Origin: Aggregatilineales bacterium
GTDB taxonomy: Bacteria > Chloroflexota > Anaerolineae > Aggregatilineales > Ch27
Reading direction: 5' to 3'
Length of the DNA: 46,656 nucleotides
Assembly: GCA_029976005.1 (NCBI GenBank)
Contig: JARKOQ010000115.1
Span: 1 to 46,656 of the forward strand
Below, in pieces: positions 39,067 to 46,656 of this stretch (within the stretch, counting starts at the first letter, position 1; each line of letters opens with the position of its first letter). The notes under the pieces were generated by a model that made no database searches, was not told where the DNA came from, and saw nothing but the letters and a program-made list of their open reading frames with translations. Both the position numbers and the translations under genes were made by a program.

Positions 39067-40263
39067 ATGAAACGCCTGCTTTTCGTCGTCGTCTTGTTGA
39101 GCACTCTGGTTTTGTCGTCGGTGAGCGCGGCGCAGTCGCCCGTCCTCACCATCTGGACGGATGACCAGCGCCTGCCGGTCATCACCGAGCTTTCGGCGCA
39201 GTTCACCGAGGAATTCGGAATCGAAGTCGTCGTCGAGCCGATGGGCATCCAGGACACCAAGGACGCCATGATCCGGGGCGCCAGCACGGGCGAAGGCCCC
39301 GACCTGTTCATCATCCCGCACGACAACATCGGCGCGCTGGTGGACAGCGGCGTGGTCGCCCCGATCGACCTGGGCGACAAGGCCGAGCTGTTCCTGCCCA
39401 ATTCGCTGGAAGCCTTCTCCTACAACGGCGAGCTGTACGGCGTACCCTTCGCCGTGGAGAATGACGCTTGCTTCCGCAACGTGGACCTGATCCCCGAAAT
39501 GCCGGAGACCTGGGCCGAGCTGGCGGAAGTCACCCGCGCCCTGGTCGACGAAGGCAAAGTGGAATACGCCGTCGCCCTGCCCGACCTGGGGTACAATTAC
39601 TACCCGGTCTACACCGCGTTCGGCGGCTACATCTTCGGCCGTGACGAGGCAGGCAGCTACACCTCCGAAGACGTCGGCATGGACAGCGAAGGCATGATCG
39701 CCGGCGCGGAGTGGGCCAATGCCCTGATCCGCGATGGCTATGCCTCCGAGAACCTGGACTGGGAAGCCGCCCACGTGCTGTTTGAATCCGGCCAGGCGCC
39801 GTTCATTATCACCGGCCCCTGGGCGGTCGATCGCTTCAAGAACAACGAAGTGCCGTATGCCATCAGCGCCTGCCCGGCGGCGGAAGCCGGCGGCGAGCCT
39901 GGCGCGCCGTTCATCGGCGTGCAGGGCTTCATGGTCAACGCCAACAGCGAGAACCTGCTGCTGGCCCAGACCTACCTGACCGAGTTCATCGCCACCGACG
40001 AGGCCCAGCAGGCCATCTTCGAGGGCGACCCGCGCCCCTCGGCCTGGCTGGCGATCTTCGAAGCGACCGAGGACCCGGACATGCAGGGCTTTGCCGCGGC
40101 TGGGGCCAACGGCCAGCCGATGCCCGCCATCCCGGAGATGGGCTACGTCTGGGACGCCTGGGGCAACGCCGGGCTGCTGATCGCGCAGGGCGACCTGACC
40201 CCGGCCGATGCGCTGGCCGAAGCGGCCGCCCAGATTCGCACCCAGATCGAAGAAGGCAACTAG
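39067..40263 (+). CDS. ganS: Galacto-oligosaccharide-binding protein
   Basis: A 398-residue MalE-type binding protein. AAAGGAC precedes the ATG; residues 1-22 are a signal peptide (LSSVSAAQ). The mature start VLTIWTDDQRLPVITELS and the segments GPDLFIIPHDNIGALVDSG, YNGELYGVPFAVEND and FIITGPWAVDRFKNN are characteristic of MalE/GanS-type proteins. It follows the cytoplasmic GH53 gene by 30 nt. Order and neighbours (S-P-Q-A-B) are those of the Bacillus gan operon, so galactan-derived oligosaccharides are the expected ligand. Confidence 0.85.
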   Translation: MKRLLFVVVLLSTLVLSSVSAAQSPVLTIWTDDQRLPVITELSAQFTEEFGIEVVVEPMGIQDTKDAMIRGASTGEGPDLFIIPHDNIGALVDSGVVAPIDLGDKAELFLPNSLEAFSYNGELYGVPFAVENDACFRNVDLIPEMPETWAELAEVTRALVDEGKVEYAVALPDLGYNYYPVYTAFGGYIFGRDEAGSYTSEDVGMDSEGMIAGAEWANALIRDGYASENLDWEAAHVLFESGQAPFIITGPWAVDRFKNNEVPYAISACPAAEAGGEPGAPFIGVQGFMVNANSENLLLAQTYLTEFIATDEAQQAIFEGDPRPSAWLAIFEATEDPDMQGFAAAGANGQPMPAIPEMGYVWDAWGNAGLLIAQGDLTPADALAEAAAQIRTQIEEGN

Positions 40264-40283
40264 ACCGTCCAATGAACCTCACA

Positions 40284-40312
40284 GGCAGGTGTCTGGCTAC
40301 CAGACACCTGCC
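40284..40312 (+). terminator. 12-bp stem-loop between ganS and ganP
   Basis: GGCAGGTGTCTG (40284-40295), 5-nt loop, CAGACACCTGCC (40301-40312). It begins 21 nt after the ganS stop and has no U-run. It is a probable attenuator or mRNA stabiliser that sets binding protein above permease. Confidence 0.6.
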
Positions 40313-40366
40313 ACTTCTGTAGCCCGGCCTGTCACACCCTGATACCACCGGTGGGTAGGGGGCCCC

Positions 40367-41923
40367 ATGCTGATTCCTAAAACGACGCATCCGAATCTCT
40401 CGCCCGCCTCGGCCCTCCGCCTGGGACTGGTTGGTCTGTTCGATGCCGGGCTGATCTGGCTGATCGTCCGTCTGGTGCAGGATGGCAGCTACCCGCTGGC
40501 CGGGATTTTCATCGCGCTCGGCCTGGTGGTCACCGTCAGCATGTCCCTGGATCGCTTCCGGGCCTGGCGCTGGCTGTGTGTGGGTCTGAGTCTGGCTCTG
40601 CTGTTCGTGCTCTATCCGATCCTCTACACCTTTTACATCTCCACGACCAACACCGGCGGCGGCCATGTCCTGACCCGCCAGCAGGTGATCGATGCCCTGG
40701 AGCGCGTGCAGTACGTTCCGGAAGGCGGCCGGAAATTCAGTTGGACGGCCTTCGAATCGCCTGCGGGCGAATATGCCCTCTGGCTGCAAGCCGAGGGTAG
40801 CGCCGCCCAATGGGTCACTGTCGGCGCCGTCCAGGCGGATGTCCAGCCGGGGACGGGCAGCTTCGGACCGGCCGACGAAAACGGCATCCCGCTGGAAGTC
40901 GAAGGCTACCGCCGTCTGGAGCGCCGGGACGTGATCGTCCTGCTCGACCGGCTCGGCCAGATGGAATTCGGCGCGCCGCCGGAGACGATCCGCATCACCG
41001 GCCTGAACGCCGCCGCCACCACCCAGGCGCGCTATCACTACGACGAAGCCCAGGAGGCCATCCTCGATCAGTCCACGGGGACGCTCTACCGGCCGGCCGG
41101 AGGCTCGTTCGTCTCGGAGGACGGCGAGGCGCTGCGCCCCGGCTTCTTTACCGGCGTCGGTCTGGATAACTTCAACCGGTTCTTCTCCAGCGCGGCGCTG
41201 CGCGGGCCGCTGGCCGCAATCATCACCTGGAACTTCATGTACGCGATCTTCAGCGTGCTGTTCAGCTTCGCGCTGGGGCTGCTGATCGCGCTGCTGTTCG
41301 ACAACCTGCCCGGCAAGCGAATCATCCGCACGCTGCTGATCATCCCCTATCCCATCCCGGCCCTGGTCTCGATCCTGATCTGGCGCAACCTGCTCAACCC
41401 GGACTTTGGCGCGCTGGTCAAGCTCATGCAGGCGATCTTCGGCAGCGCGCCCAACTTCCTGACCGATCCCGGCTGGACGCGCTTCGCCATCATCCTGATC
41501 AACATGTGGCTGTCGTACCCGTACTTCTACATCGTCTCCAGCGGGGCGTTGCAGGCCATCCCCACCGACATGCTGGACGCGGCCGCCGTCGACGGCGCGA
41601 GCCTCTGGCAGAAGTTCAGCCGGATCACCCTGCCCCTGCTCCTGCAAATTGTCAGCCCGCTGCTGGTCGCGTCCTTCGCCTTCAACTTCAACAATTTCAA
41701 CCTGATCTACATCTTCAACGAAGGCAACCCGCCCATCGCGGGCACGCCCATCCCGGCCGGGCATACCGACATCCTGATCTCGTTCGTGTACAAACTGGCC
41801 TTCACCTCCGCCCAGCAGGATTACGGCCTGGCCAGCGCCATCTCGATCGTGTTGTTCGCGTTCGTGGCGGTCATCACCTGGCTGCAATTCCGCTACACGC
41901 GCGTTCTGGAGGACCGGCACTGA
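40367..41923 (+). CDS. ganP: Galacto-oligosaccharide ABC permease, MalF type with long P2-like loop
   Basis: A 518-residue permease, nearly the size of E. coli MalF (514). Three hydrophobic segments come first (about 20-95). An extracytoplasmic domain of about 180 residues follows (about 100-275, with YTFYISTTNTGGGHVLTRQQ). The permease core then contains the EAA loop (MLDAAAVDGASLWQKFSRIT) and ends with ARYTRVLEDRH-like charged residues. The long loop is expected to contact the binding protein, as in maltose transporters. The ATG is preceded by AGGGGG. The stop overlaps the ganQ start (TGATG). Confidence 0.9.
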   Translation: MLIPKTTHPNLSPASALRLGLVGLFDAGLIWLIVRLVQDGSYPLAGIFIALGLVVTVSMSLDRFRAWRWLCVGLSLALLFVLYPILYTFYISTTNTGGGHVLTRQQVIDALERVQYVPEGGRKFSWTAFESPAGEYALWLQAEGSAAQWVTVGAVQADVQPGTGSFGPADENGIPLEVEGYRRLERRDVIVLLDRLGQMEFGAPPETIRITGLNAAATTQARYHYDEAQEAILDQSTGTLYRPAGGSFVSEDGEALRPGFFTGVGLDNFNRFFSSAALRGPLAAIITWNFMYAIFSVLFSFALGLLIALLFDNLPGKRIIRTLLIIPYPIPALVSILIWRNLLNPDFGALVKLMQAIFGSAPNFLTDPGWTRFAIILINMWLSYPYFYIVSSGALQAIPTDMLDAAAVDGASLWQKFSRITLPLLLQIVSPLLVASFAFNFNNFNLIYIFNEGNPPIAGTPIPAGHTDILISFVYKLAFTSAQQDYGLASAISIVLFAFVAVITWLQFRYTRVLEDRH

Positions 41924-42846
41924 TGGCCAACCGACCCACGTCCTCATCCCGCTCGACCGTCCGCGCCCAGTCCCGGCCGATCGAGCTGAGCCTCCGCCAG
42001 CGGCGCGGGCTGAGCTACGCCGTCCGCTACGCGATCGCCTTCGTCCTGATCGTGTTCGCGTTCGTCCCGGTGGTCTGGGTAGTGTCTGCTTCCTTCAACC
42101 CCTCCGGTTCGCTGGTCTCAATCGAGATCATCCCCAGGAATCCCGGCCTGGCGAACTACCAGGGGCTGTTCGAGAACAAGTACTACCCCTTCAAGACCTG
42201 GCTGCTCAACTCCTTCAAGATCGCGGGGACATCGACCCTGCTCAGCGTGTTCAGCACGGCCGTGGCCGCCTACGCCCTCTCCCGCTTCAAGTTCCAGGGC
42301 CGGGCGCTGCTGATGCGCGCCATCCTGATCATCAACGTCTTTCCCGGCATCCTGTCGATGATCGCGCTGTATACCATCATGCAGCAGTTGGGCAACCACA
42401 TCACCTTCCTGGGGCTGGATTCGCACGCCTCACTGATCCTGATCTACACGTCCGGCGCGCTGAGCATCAATGTGTTCCTGGTCAAGGGCTACCTCGACTC
42501 GATCCCGATCGAGATCGACGAATCGGCGCTGGTCGACGGCGCGACCCACTGGCAAATCTTCCGCCTGATCACCCTGCCCCTGGCCAAGCCGATCCTGGTC
42601 ACGATCGCCGTGCTGACCTTCATGGCGATCTACGGCGACTTCATCCTGCCGCGCGTCCTGCTTTCCAGCGCGGACAAGCTGCCGATCATGGTCGGGCTGT
42701 ACCTGTTCCAGTCGGCGGATTACGCCCAGAACTGGGGCGTCTTCACCGCCGGGGCGGTGATCGCCGCGCTGCCCATCCTGCTGATCTATATCCTGCTTCA
42801 GAACTACATCATTGGCGGACTCACCACCGGGGCCGTCAAGCTCTAG
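41923..42846 (+). CDS. ganQ: Galacto-oligosaccharide ABC permease, MalG type
   Basis: A 307-residue permease. The start MANRPTSSSRSTVRAQ overlaps the ganP stop and has GGAGGA 8 nt upstream; the open frame further 5' is a shadow of ganP. About six membrane helices are seen. The EAA loop reads IEIDESALVDGATHWQIFRL and the C-terminus GGLTTGAVKL matches MalG. It pairs with GanP. No ATPase is encoded in the locus; a shared MsmX/MalK-type ATPase elsewhere is needed. Confidence 0.9.
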   Translation: MANRPTSSSRSTVRAQSRPIELSLRQRRGLSYAVRYAIAFVLIVFAFVPVVWVVSASFNPSGSLVSIEIIPRNPGLANYQGLFENKYYPFKTWLLNSFKIAGTSTLLSVFSTAVAAYALSRFKFQGRALLMRAILIINVFPGILSMIALYTIMQQLGNHITFLGLDSHASLILIYTSGALSINVFLVKGYLDSIPIEIDESALVDGATHWQIFRLITLPLAKPILVTIAVLTFMAIYGDFILPRVLLSSADKLPIMVGLYLFQSADYAQNWGVFTAGAVIAALPILLIYILLQNYIIGGLTTGAVKL

Positions 42847-42855
42847 AGGGCGACC

Positions 42856-44913
42856 ATGACTCAACGACGCGCCGGGCGCCTCCTGCGCCAGCTCTGGCAT
42901 GGGGCGGACTACAACTACGAGCAGTGGCTTGATTCGCCAGACATCCTGGCGGATGACTTCCGGCTGATGGGCCAGGCCCGCTGCAACATCATGAACGTGG
43001 GCATCTTCGCCTGGTCGATGCTGGAGCCGGAGGAGGGCCGCACCACCTTTGAGTGGCTGGACCGGCTGATGGACGATCTGGCCGCCCACGGGATCGCGGC
43101 CGACCTGGCGACCCCCAGCGCCGCGCCCCCGGCCTGGCTCTCCAGGAAGTACCCGGAAACGCTGCGTGTCAACAAGGACCGCCAGCGCGTCCCGCACCGG
43201 GGCCGTCAGAACTTCTGCGTCTCCTCGCCCATCTACCGGGAGAAGGTCGCCGCGATCAACACCCGCCTGGCGGAACGCTACAGGGATCACCCGGCGCTGG
43301 CCCTGTGGCACGTCTCCAACGAATACCTGGGCGATCCGTGTTACTGCGACCTGTGCCAGGCCGGATTCCGCGACTGGCTCAAAGCCCGCTACAAAGACCT
43401 GGACAGCCTCAATCAGGCCTGGTGGACGACCTTCTGGAGCCACCGTTACACCGGCTGGGATCAGATCGAGCCGTTCGATCCCTCCTGCCAGGGCTTGATG
43501 CTGGACTGGCAGCGCTTCACCAGCGACCGGGTGCTGGACTTCTTCCTGGCGGAATGCGCGCCGCTGCGTGCGATCACGCCGGACGTGCCCCTGACCACGA
43601 ACTTCATGCAGCCCAACGTCGGCCTCAACTACTGGCGCTTCGCCGAACAGGTGGACATCATCGCCTGGGACAGCTACCCCTGCTGGCACCAGACCGACGA
43701 TACCCTCACCGGGATGCAGACCGGGTTCTATCACGACCTGCACCGTTCGTTCAAGGGCGGGCAGCCCTTCCTGCTGCTGGAATCGACCCCCAGCGTGACC
43801 AACTGGCAGCCGGTCAGCCGGCTCAAGCGGCCGGGGATGCACCGCCTGTCGTCCTTCCAGGCGGTCGCCCACGGGGCCAACAGCGTCCAGTACTTCCAAT
43901 GGCGGCAGAGCCGCGGCTCCGCCGAGAAGTTCCACGGCGCGGTAGTCAGCCACCTGAACACGGCCGAGACCCGCACCTTCCGCGAGGTGGCCAACGTGGG
44001 CGAGACCCTGGCGAAGCTACAAGGCGTGGCCGAGACCCGGATCGCAGCGCCCGTGGCCGTGATCTACGACCTGGAGAACGAATGGGCCTTGAACCTGGCC
44101 GAACTGCCGACGCGCGATCGCAAGCTCTACCGTGAGACCTGCCAGCGCCACTACAGCCCGTTCTGGAAGCGCGGCATTCCCGTGGACATCCTCCCGGCGG
44201 AAGCCGCCCTGGACGCCTACGCAATCGTGGTCGCCCCGATGCTGTACATGCTGATCCCCGGCTTCGCGGAGCGCGTCGAGCAGTACGTCCTGGCGGGCGG
44301 CACGTTCGTCACGACCTACCTGTCCGGGCTGGTCAACGAGTCCGACCTGTGCTTCCTGGGCGGTTATCCGCCCGCCCTGCGCCGCACCCTGGGCATCTAC
44401 GCCGAGGAGCGCGATACCCTGACCGAGCAGCAGTCCGGCACGATCACCGCCAGCGTGGGAAACGCCCTGGGAATCGCGGGCACTTACCAGTTCCACGACT
44501 ACGCCGAGATCGTCCACGCCGAGCAGGCCGGCGTGCTGGCGACTTACAGCGCCGAGTTCTATGCCGGGACTCCGGCGCTGACGCTCAACGCCTATGGGAA
44601 GGGCCGCGCCTGCTTCATTGCCGCCCGGACCGAGGATCGCTTCCTGGACGACGTGTACGGGGCGCTGGCCCGCCAGGCCGGTCTGGCGGGGGTGCTGCCC
44701 GTCCAGCCGCCGGAAGGCGTCTCGGTCCAGGTGCGCCAGTCGGACGCGCGGCGCTTTGCCTTCGTCATGAATTTCGCCGCCGCCGCGCGCCAGGTCGAGG
44801 TCGGCGCGGGCTGGACGGACGCCGTATCCGGCCAGCCGGTCGCGGCCAGCCTGAGCCTGGAACCCTACGGGCTGGCGATTCTGGCCCAGGATGTCCGGGC
44901 CGGAGATCGATGA
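42856..44913 (+). CDS. ganA: GH42 beta-galactosidase
   Basis: A 685-residue GH42 enzyme. The N-terminal barrel has GADYNYEQW, FAWSMLEPEEG, the acid/base E156 (HVSNEYLGD) and the nucleophile E309 (FLLLESTPSVTNW). Cysteines C121, C162, C164 and C167 (CYCDLC) match the zinc-binding set of GH42. The trimerisation domain and a small C-terminal beta domain follow. It releases galactose from beta-1,4-galacto-oligosaccharides brought in by GanSPQ. There is no signal peptide, so it is cytoplasmic. It starts 9 nt after the ganQ stop. Confidence 0.95.
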   Translation: MTQRRAGRLLRQLWHGADYNYEQWLDSPDILADDFRLMGQARCNIMNVGIFAWSMLEPEEGRTTFEWLDRLMDDLAAHGIAADLATPSAAPPAWLSRKYPETLRVNKDRQRVPHRGRQNFCVSSPIYREKVAAINTRLAERYRDHPALALWHVSNEYLGDPCYCDLCQAGFRDWLKARYKDLDSLNQAWWTTFWSHRYTGWDQIEPFDPSCQGLMLDWQRFTSDRVLDFFLAECAPLRAITPDVPLTTNFMQPNVGLNYWRFAEQVDIIAWDSYPCWHQTDDTLTGMQTGFYHDLHRSFKGGQPFLLLESTPSVTNWQPVSRLKRPGMHRLSSFQAVAHGANSVQYFQWRQSRGSAEKFHGAVVSHLNTAETRTFREVANVGETLAKLQGVAETRIAAPVAVIYDLENEWALNLAELPTRDRKLYRETCQRHYSPFWKRGIPVDILPAEAALDAYAIVVAPMLYMLIPGFAERVEQYVLAGGTFVTTYLSGLVNESDLCFLGGYPPALRRTLGIYAEERDTLTEQQSGTITASVGNALGIAGTYQFHDYAEIVHAEQAGVLATYSAEFYAGTPALTLNAYGKGRACFIAARTEDRFLDDVYGALARQAGLAGVLPVQPPEGVSVQVRQSDARRFAFVMNFAAAARQVEVGAGWTDAVSGQPVAASLSLEPYGLAILAQDVRAGDR

Positions 44914-44923
44914 GGCCCACCCG

Positions 44924-46393
44924 ATGAGAACACGCCGCGCGCTTTGGTTGGTGCTGATCGCCGGGCTGGTGCTGGGCCTCGGCCCGGCCGGACTCCCGGC
45001 CGCCGCCCAGGGGCCGGGGCAGGTCGTGCCGCCGAGAGCGGTGCCACCGGGGTTCTACCTCGGCGTCGACCTGTCCTACGTCAACGAGATGGACGACTGC
45101 GGCGCGGTCTTCCGGGTCGGCGGCGAGCCGCGCGATGCGTATCAGCTTTTCGCGGACTATGGCGCGAATCTGGTGCGCATCCGGCTGTGGCATACCCCGG
45201 ATTGGACCGACTACAGCACCCTGGAGGATGTGATTCGCTCCCTGCGCCGCGCCCAGGCGCTAGGCATGGACGTCCTGCTCGACTTCCACTACTCCGACAC
45301 CTGGGCCGATCCCTCCAAGCAGATCATCCCCGCCGCCTGGGCGGCGATCACCGACCTCGACGCGCTGGGCCAGGCTCTTTACCAGTACACCTATGACGTC
45401 CTGGTCGAGCTGGATTCGCTGGGACTGATGCCGGAGATCGTCCAGGTCGGAAACGAAATCAACACGGAAATCCTGCGCGCGGAAGGATCGTCGGGCTATC
45501 CCATCGACTGGGAGCGCAACGCCTTCCTGATCAACCGGGCCATCCAGGCCGTGCGCGACGCCGGGACCGTCGGCAGCGCAGCCCCGCGCGTGATGCTGCA
45601 CATTGCCAAACCGGAGGAGGTCGAGGGCTGGCTGCTGGCCGCCGAGCGCGCAGGCGTGACCGATTACGACCTGATCGGCATCTCGTACTATCCGGGCTGG
45701 TCGAACCACAGCGTGGAAACCGTCGGGAACGTCGTCCGCCAGCTTCGCTACAGGTTCGGCGCGGACGTGATGATCGTCGAAACGGCCTACCCCTGGACGC
45801 TGGACGGGGCCAACGATCACGCCGGGAACGTTCTGGGGGCCGACTTCCTGGCGGAGGACTACCCCGCCACCCCGGAAGGGCAGCGCCGGTTTCTGATCGA
45901 CCTGGCCCAGACCGTTTTCGCCAACGGCGGCTCCGGGATCGTCTACTGGGAGCCGGCCTGGGTCGCCACGGACTGCCATACCCTGTGGGGCCAGGGATCG
46001 CACTGGGACAACGCCACCTTCTTCGACTTCAACAACGGCAACGAAGTCCTGCCGGGAATCGAATTCCTCCAGTACCCGTATGAGTACCCGGTCGAGGTCG
46101 CGCTGAGCTTCCGCTTCGACGCGGGCGACCCGCCGGAGACGATCTACTTCTGGGGCAACTTCACCGGCCAGGGCCGCCGCCTGAGGCAGCTCCCCCTGAG
46201 CGACGGCGCGTATACCCTGCATGCCCGCCTGCTGCCCGGTACGGCAATCCAGTACCAGTTCTACAGCGCGCCCCCGGCCTCGGCGGAAAGCGCGCTGCTG
46301 CCCCCGGCCTGCCTGAATGCCGAAGGCTACGCCGCCGCGACCATCCCGGCGCAGAACGTGATCCTCCAGCACACGGAAAACAGTTGCCCCTGA
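44924..46393 (+). CDS. ganB: Secreted GH53 endo-beta-1,4-galactanase with extra C-terminal domain
   Basis: A 489-residue protein. The start MRTRRALWLV has GAGG 9 nt upstream and lies 10 nt after the ganA stop. Residues 1-29 are a signal peptide (LPAAAQ). The GH53 barrel covers about 44-390 with acid/base E178 (QVGNEINTE), nucleophile E286 (VETAYPWT) and SHWDNATFFDF. About 95 further residues (VEVALSFRFDAGDPPETIYF, then YFWGNFTGQGRRL) form an immunoglobulin/CBM-like beta domain of unknown ligand. It would cut galactan outside the cell to feed GanS. It is the last gene of the locus. Confidence 0.9.
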   Translation: MRTRRALWLVLIAGLVLGLGPAGLPAAAQGPGQVVPPRAVPPGFYLGVDLSYVNEMDDCGAVFRVGGEPRDAYQLFADYGANLVRIRLWHTPDWTDYSTLEDVIRSLRRAQALGMDVLLDFHYSDTWADPSKQIIPAAWAAITDLDALGQALYQYTYDVLVELDSLGLMPEIVQVGNEINTEILRAEGSSGYPIDWERNAFLINRAIQAVRDAGTVGSAAPRVMLHIAKPEEVEGWLLAAERAGVTDYDLIGISYYPGWSNHSVETVGNVVRQLRYRFGADVMIVETAYPWTLDGANDHAGNVLGADFLAEDYPATPEGQRRFLIDLAQTVFANGGSGIVYWEPAWVATDCHTLWGQGSHWDNATFFDFNNGNEVLPGIEFLQYPYEYPVEVALSFRFDAGDPPETIYFWGNFTGQGRRLRQLPLSDGAYTLHARLLPGTAIQYQFYSAPPASAESALLPPACLNAEGYAAATIPAQNVILQHTENSCP

Positions 46394-46426
46394 CGGCGCG
46401 GGGCGATTAAGCTGGCTGGACAAACC

Positions 46427-46493
46427 GGCCACGGATAATACGGATGAAACACGGATGTGGAAAATCCGTGCTTTTCCGTGCGTTGTCCGTGGC
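46427..46493. repeat. TCCGTG-rich palindromic repeat, related to the MITE core
   Basis: GGCCACGGATAA (46427-46438) and TTGTCCGTGGC (46483-46493) are imperfect inverted ends. Inside are CACGGAT/ATCCGTG and CTTTTCCGTG units, as in 5124-5194. It lies in the 115-nt gap between convergent genes and may act as a bidirectional hairpin. I see no target duplication here. Confidence 0.5.
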
Positions 46494-46508
46494 TTATGCC
46501 TTTGCCGC

Positions 46509-46656
46509 CTAAGCGCGATCCTGCGACAGGATCAGCACCGCATAAGGGCCGATCCCGACGTTGGCCCGGCAGGGCATCGAGTCGAGCGGGTCATCCTCGG
46601 CCAGCGTATCGTAACCGAGCTGATTGCCGAAGTCGCCGCTGTAGCCCTGCCAATCG
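46509..46656 (-). CDS. C-terminal end of an unidentified protein, possibly a GH13-type enzyme
   Basis: Only the last 48 codons are in the window. The minus strand reads DWQGYSGDFGNQLGYDTL, then AEDDPLDSMPCRANVGIGPY and AVLILSQDRA before a TAG stop. The ending (short strand, IGPYAVLILS) resembles the all-beta C-terminal domain of alpha-glucan-active GH13 enzymes, such as branching enzymes and amylases. That is a weak resemblance, and the assignment is tentative. It is convergent with the galactan operon. Confidence 0.45.
   Translation of the reverse strand, partial: DWQGYSGDFGNQLGYDTLAEDDPLDSMPCRANVGIGPYAVLILSQDRA

Noticed and set aside
46427..46493. Second complete copy of the MITE-like element
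   Set aside because: It shares TCCGTG units with the core but lacks the GGGTGT...GGGGGCA ends and any target duplication.
1..46656. tRNA, rRNA, CRISPR or prophage
   Set aside because: No cloverleaf with T-arm sequence, no regularly spaced identical repeats, and no phage or integrase genes were seen on reading both strands.

Overview
The window is high-GC bacterial chromosome with short intergenic gaps. Gene content suggests a heterotrophic member of the Chloroflexota, probably class Anaerolineae. The clues are several LacI/ABC/glycosidase loci, exported proteins with Pro/Thr-rich linkers, deazaflavin-type and classical nitroreductases, a sodium-pumping acyl-CoA decarboxylase and CotH/VTC-type genes. 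This is inference from gene content; no rRNA or other marker gene is present. I saw no tRNA, rRNA, CRISPR array or prophage.

Layout. (1) 1-4918, minus strand: an alpha-glycoside locus with a LacI regulator, a sugar-binding protein, two MalF/MalG-type permeases and the start of a GH31 glycosidase. (2) 4966-5282: a repeat, then a 150-bp MITE-like element with inverted ends and a 9-bp target duplication, then a promoter. (3) 5413-8719: an exported SH3-type protein, convergent with a carbohydrate-binding beta-solenoid lipoprotein. (4) 8854-11638: two nitroreductases and a GH27 glycosidase. (5) 11830-16668: a probable potassium module of UspA-like protein, KimA-like permease, KdpE-like regulator and short KdpD-like kinase. 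(6) 17057-20690: an mmdADCB-like sodium-pumping methylmalonyl-CoA decarboxylase operon with a good terminator. (7) 20749-29152: a truncated LacI remnant, then an RbsB/RbsC/FrcA-type transporter and an unusual catabolic set (deoxyhypusine-synthase-like/SIS fusion, PfkB kinase, HAD phosphatase, FAH-family enzyme). (8) 29617-30897: glutamate dehydrogenase. (9) 31021-36386, minus strand: VTC, DUF4956, CotH, response regulator and histidine kinase in one operon. (10) 36513-46393: a galactan locus, LacI - GH53 - ganS-P-Q-A-B, in the order of the Bacillus gan operon. (11) The window ends in the 3' end of an unidentified minus-strand gene.

Most interesting: the five-gene VTC/DUF4956/CotH/two-component operon and the unlinked lipoprotein gene 27 kb away share an almost identical 16-base direct-repeat box. 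In both cases it lies exactly 11 nt upstream of a -10-like hexamer. This suggests one regulon, driven by an OmpR/PhoB-type regulator, that runs a cell-surface or polyphosphate-related system I know no description of. Second is the sugar operon at 21.5-29.2 kb with its fused deoxyhypusine-synthase-like/SIS protein and its truncated regulator.
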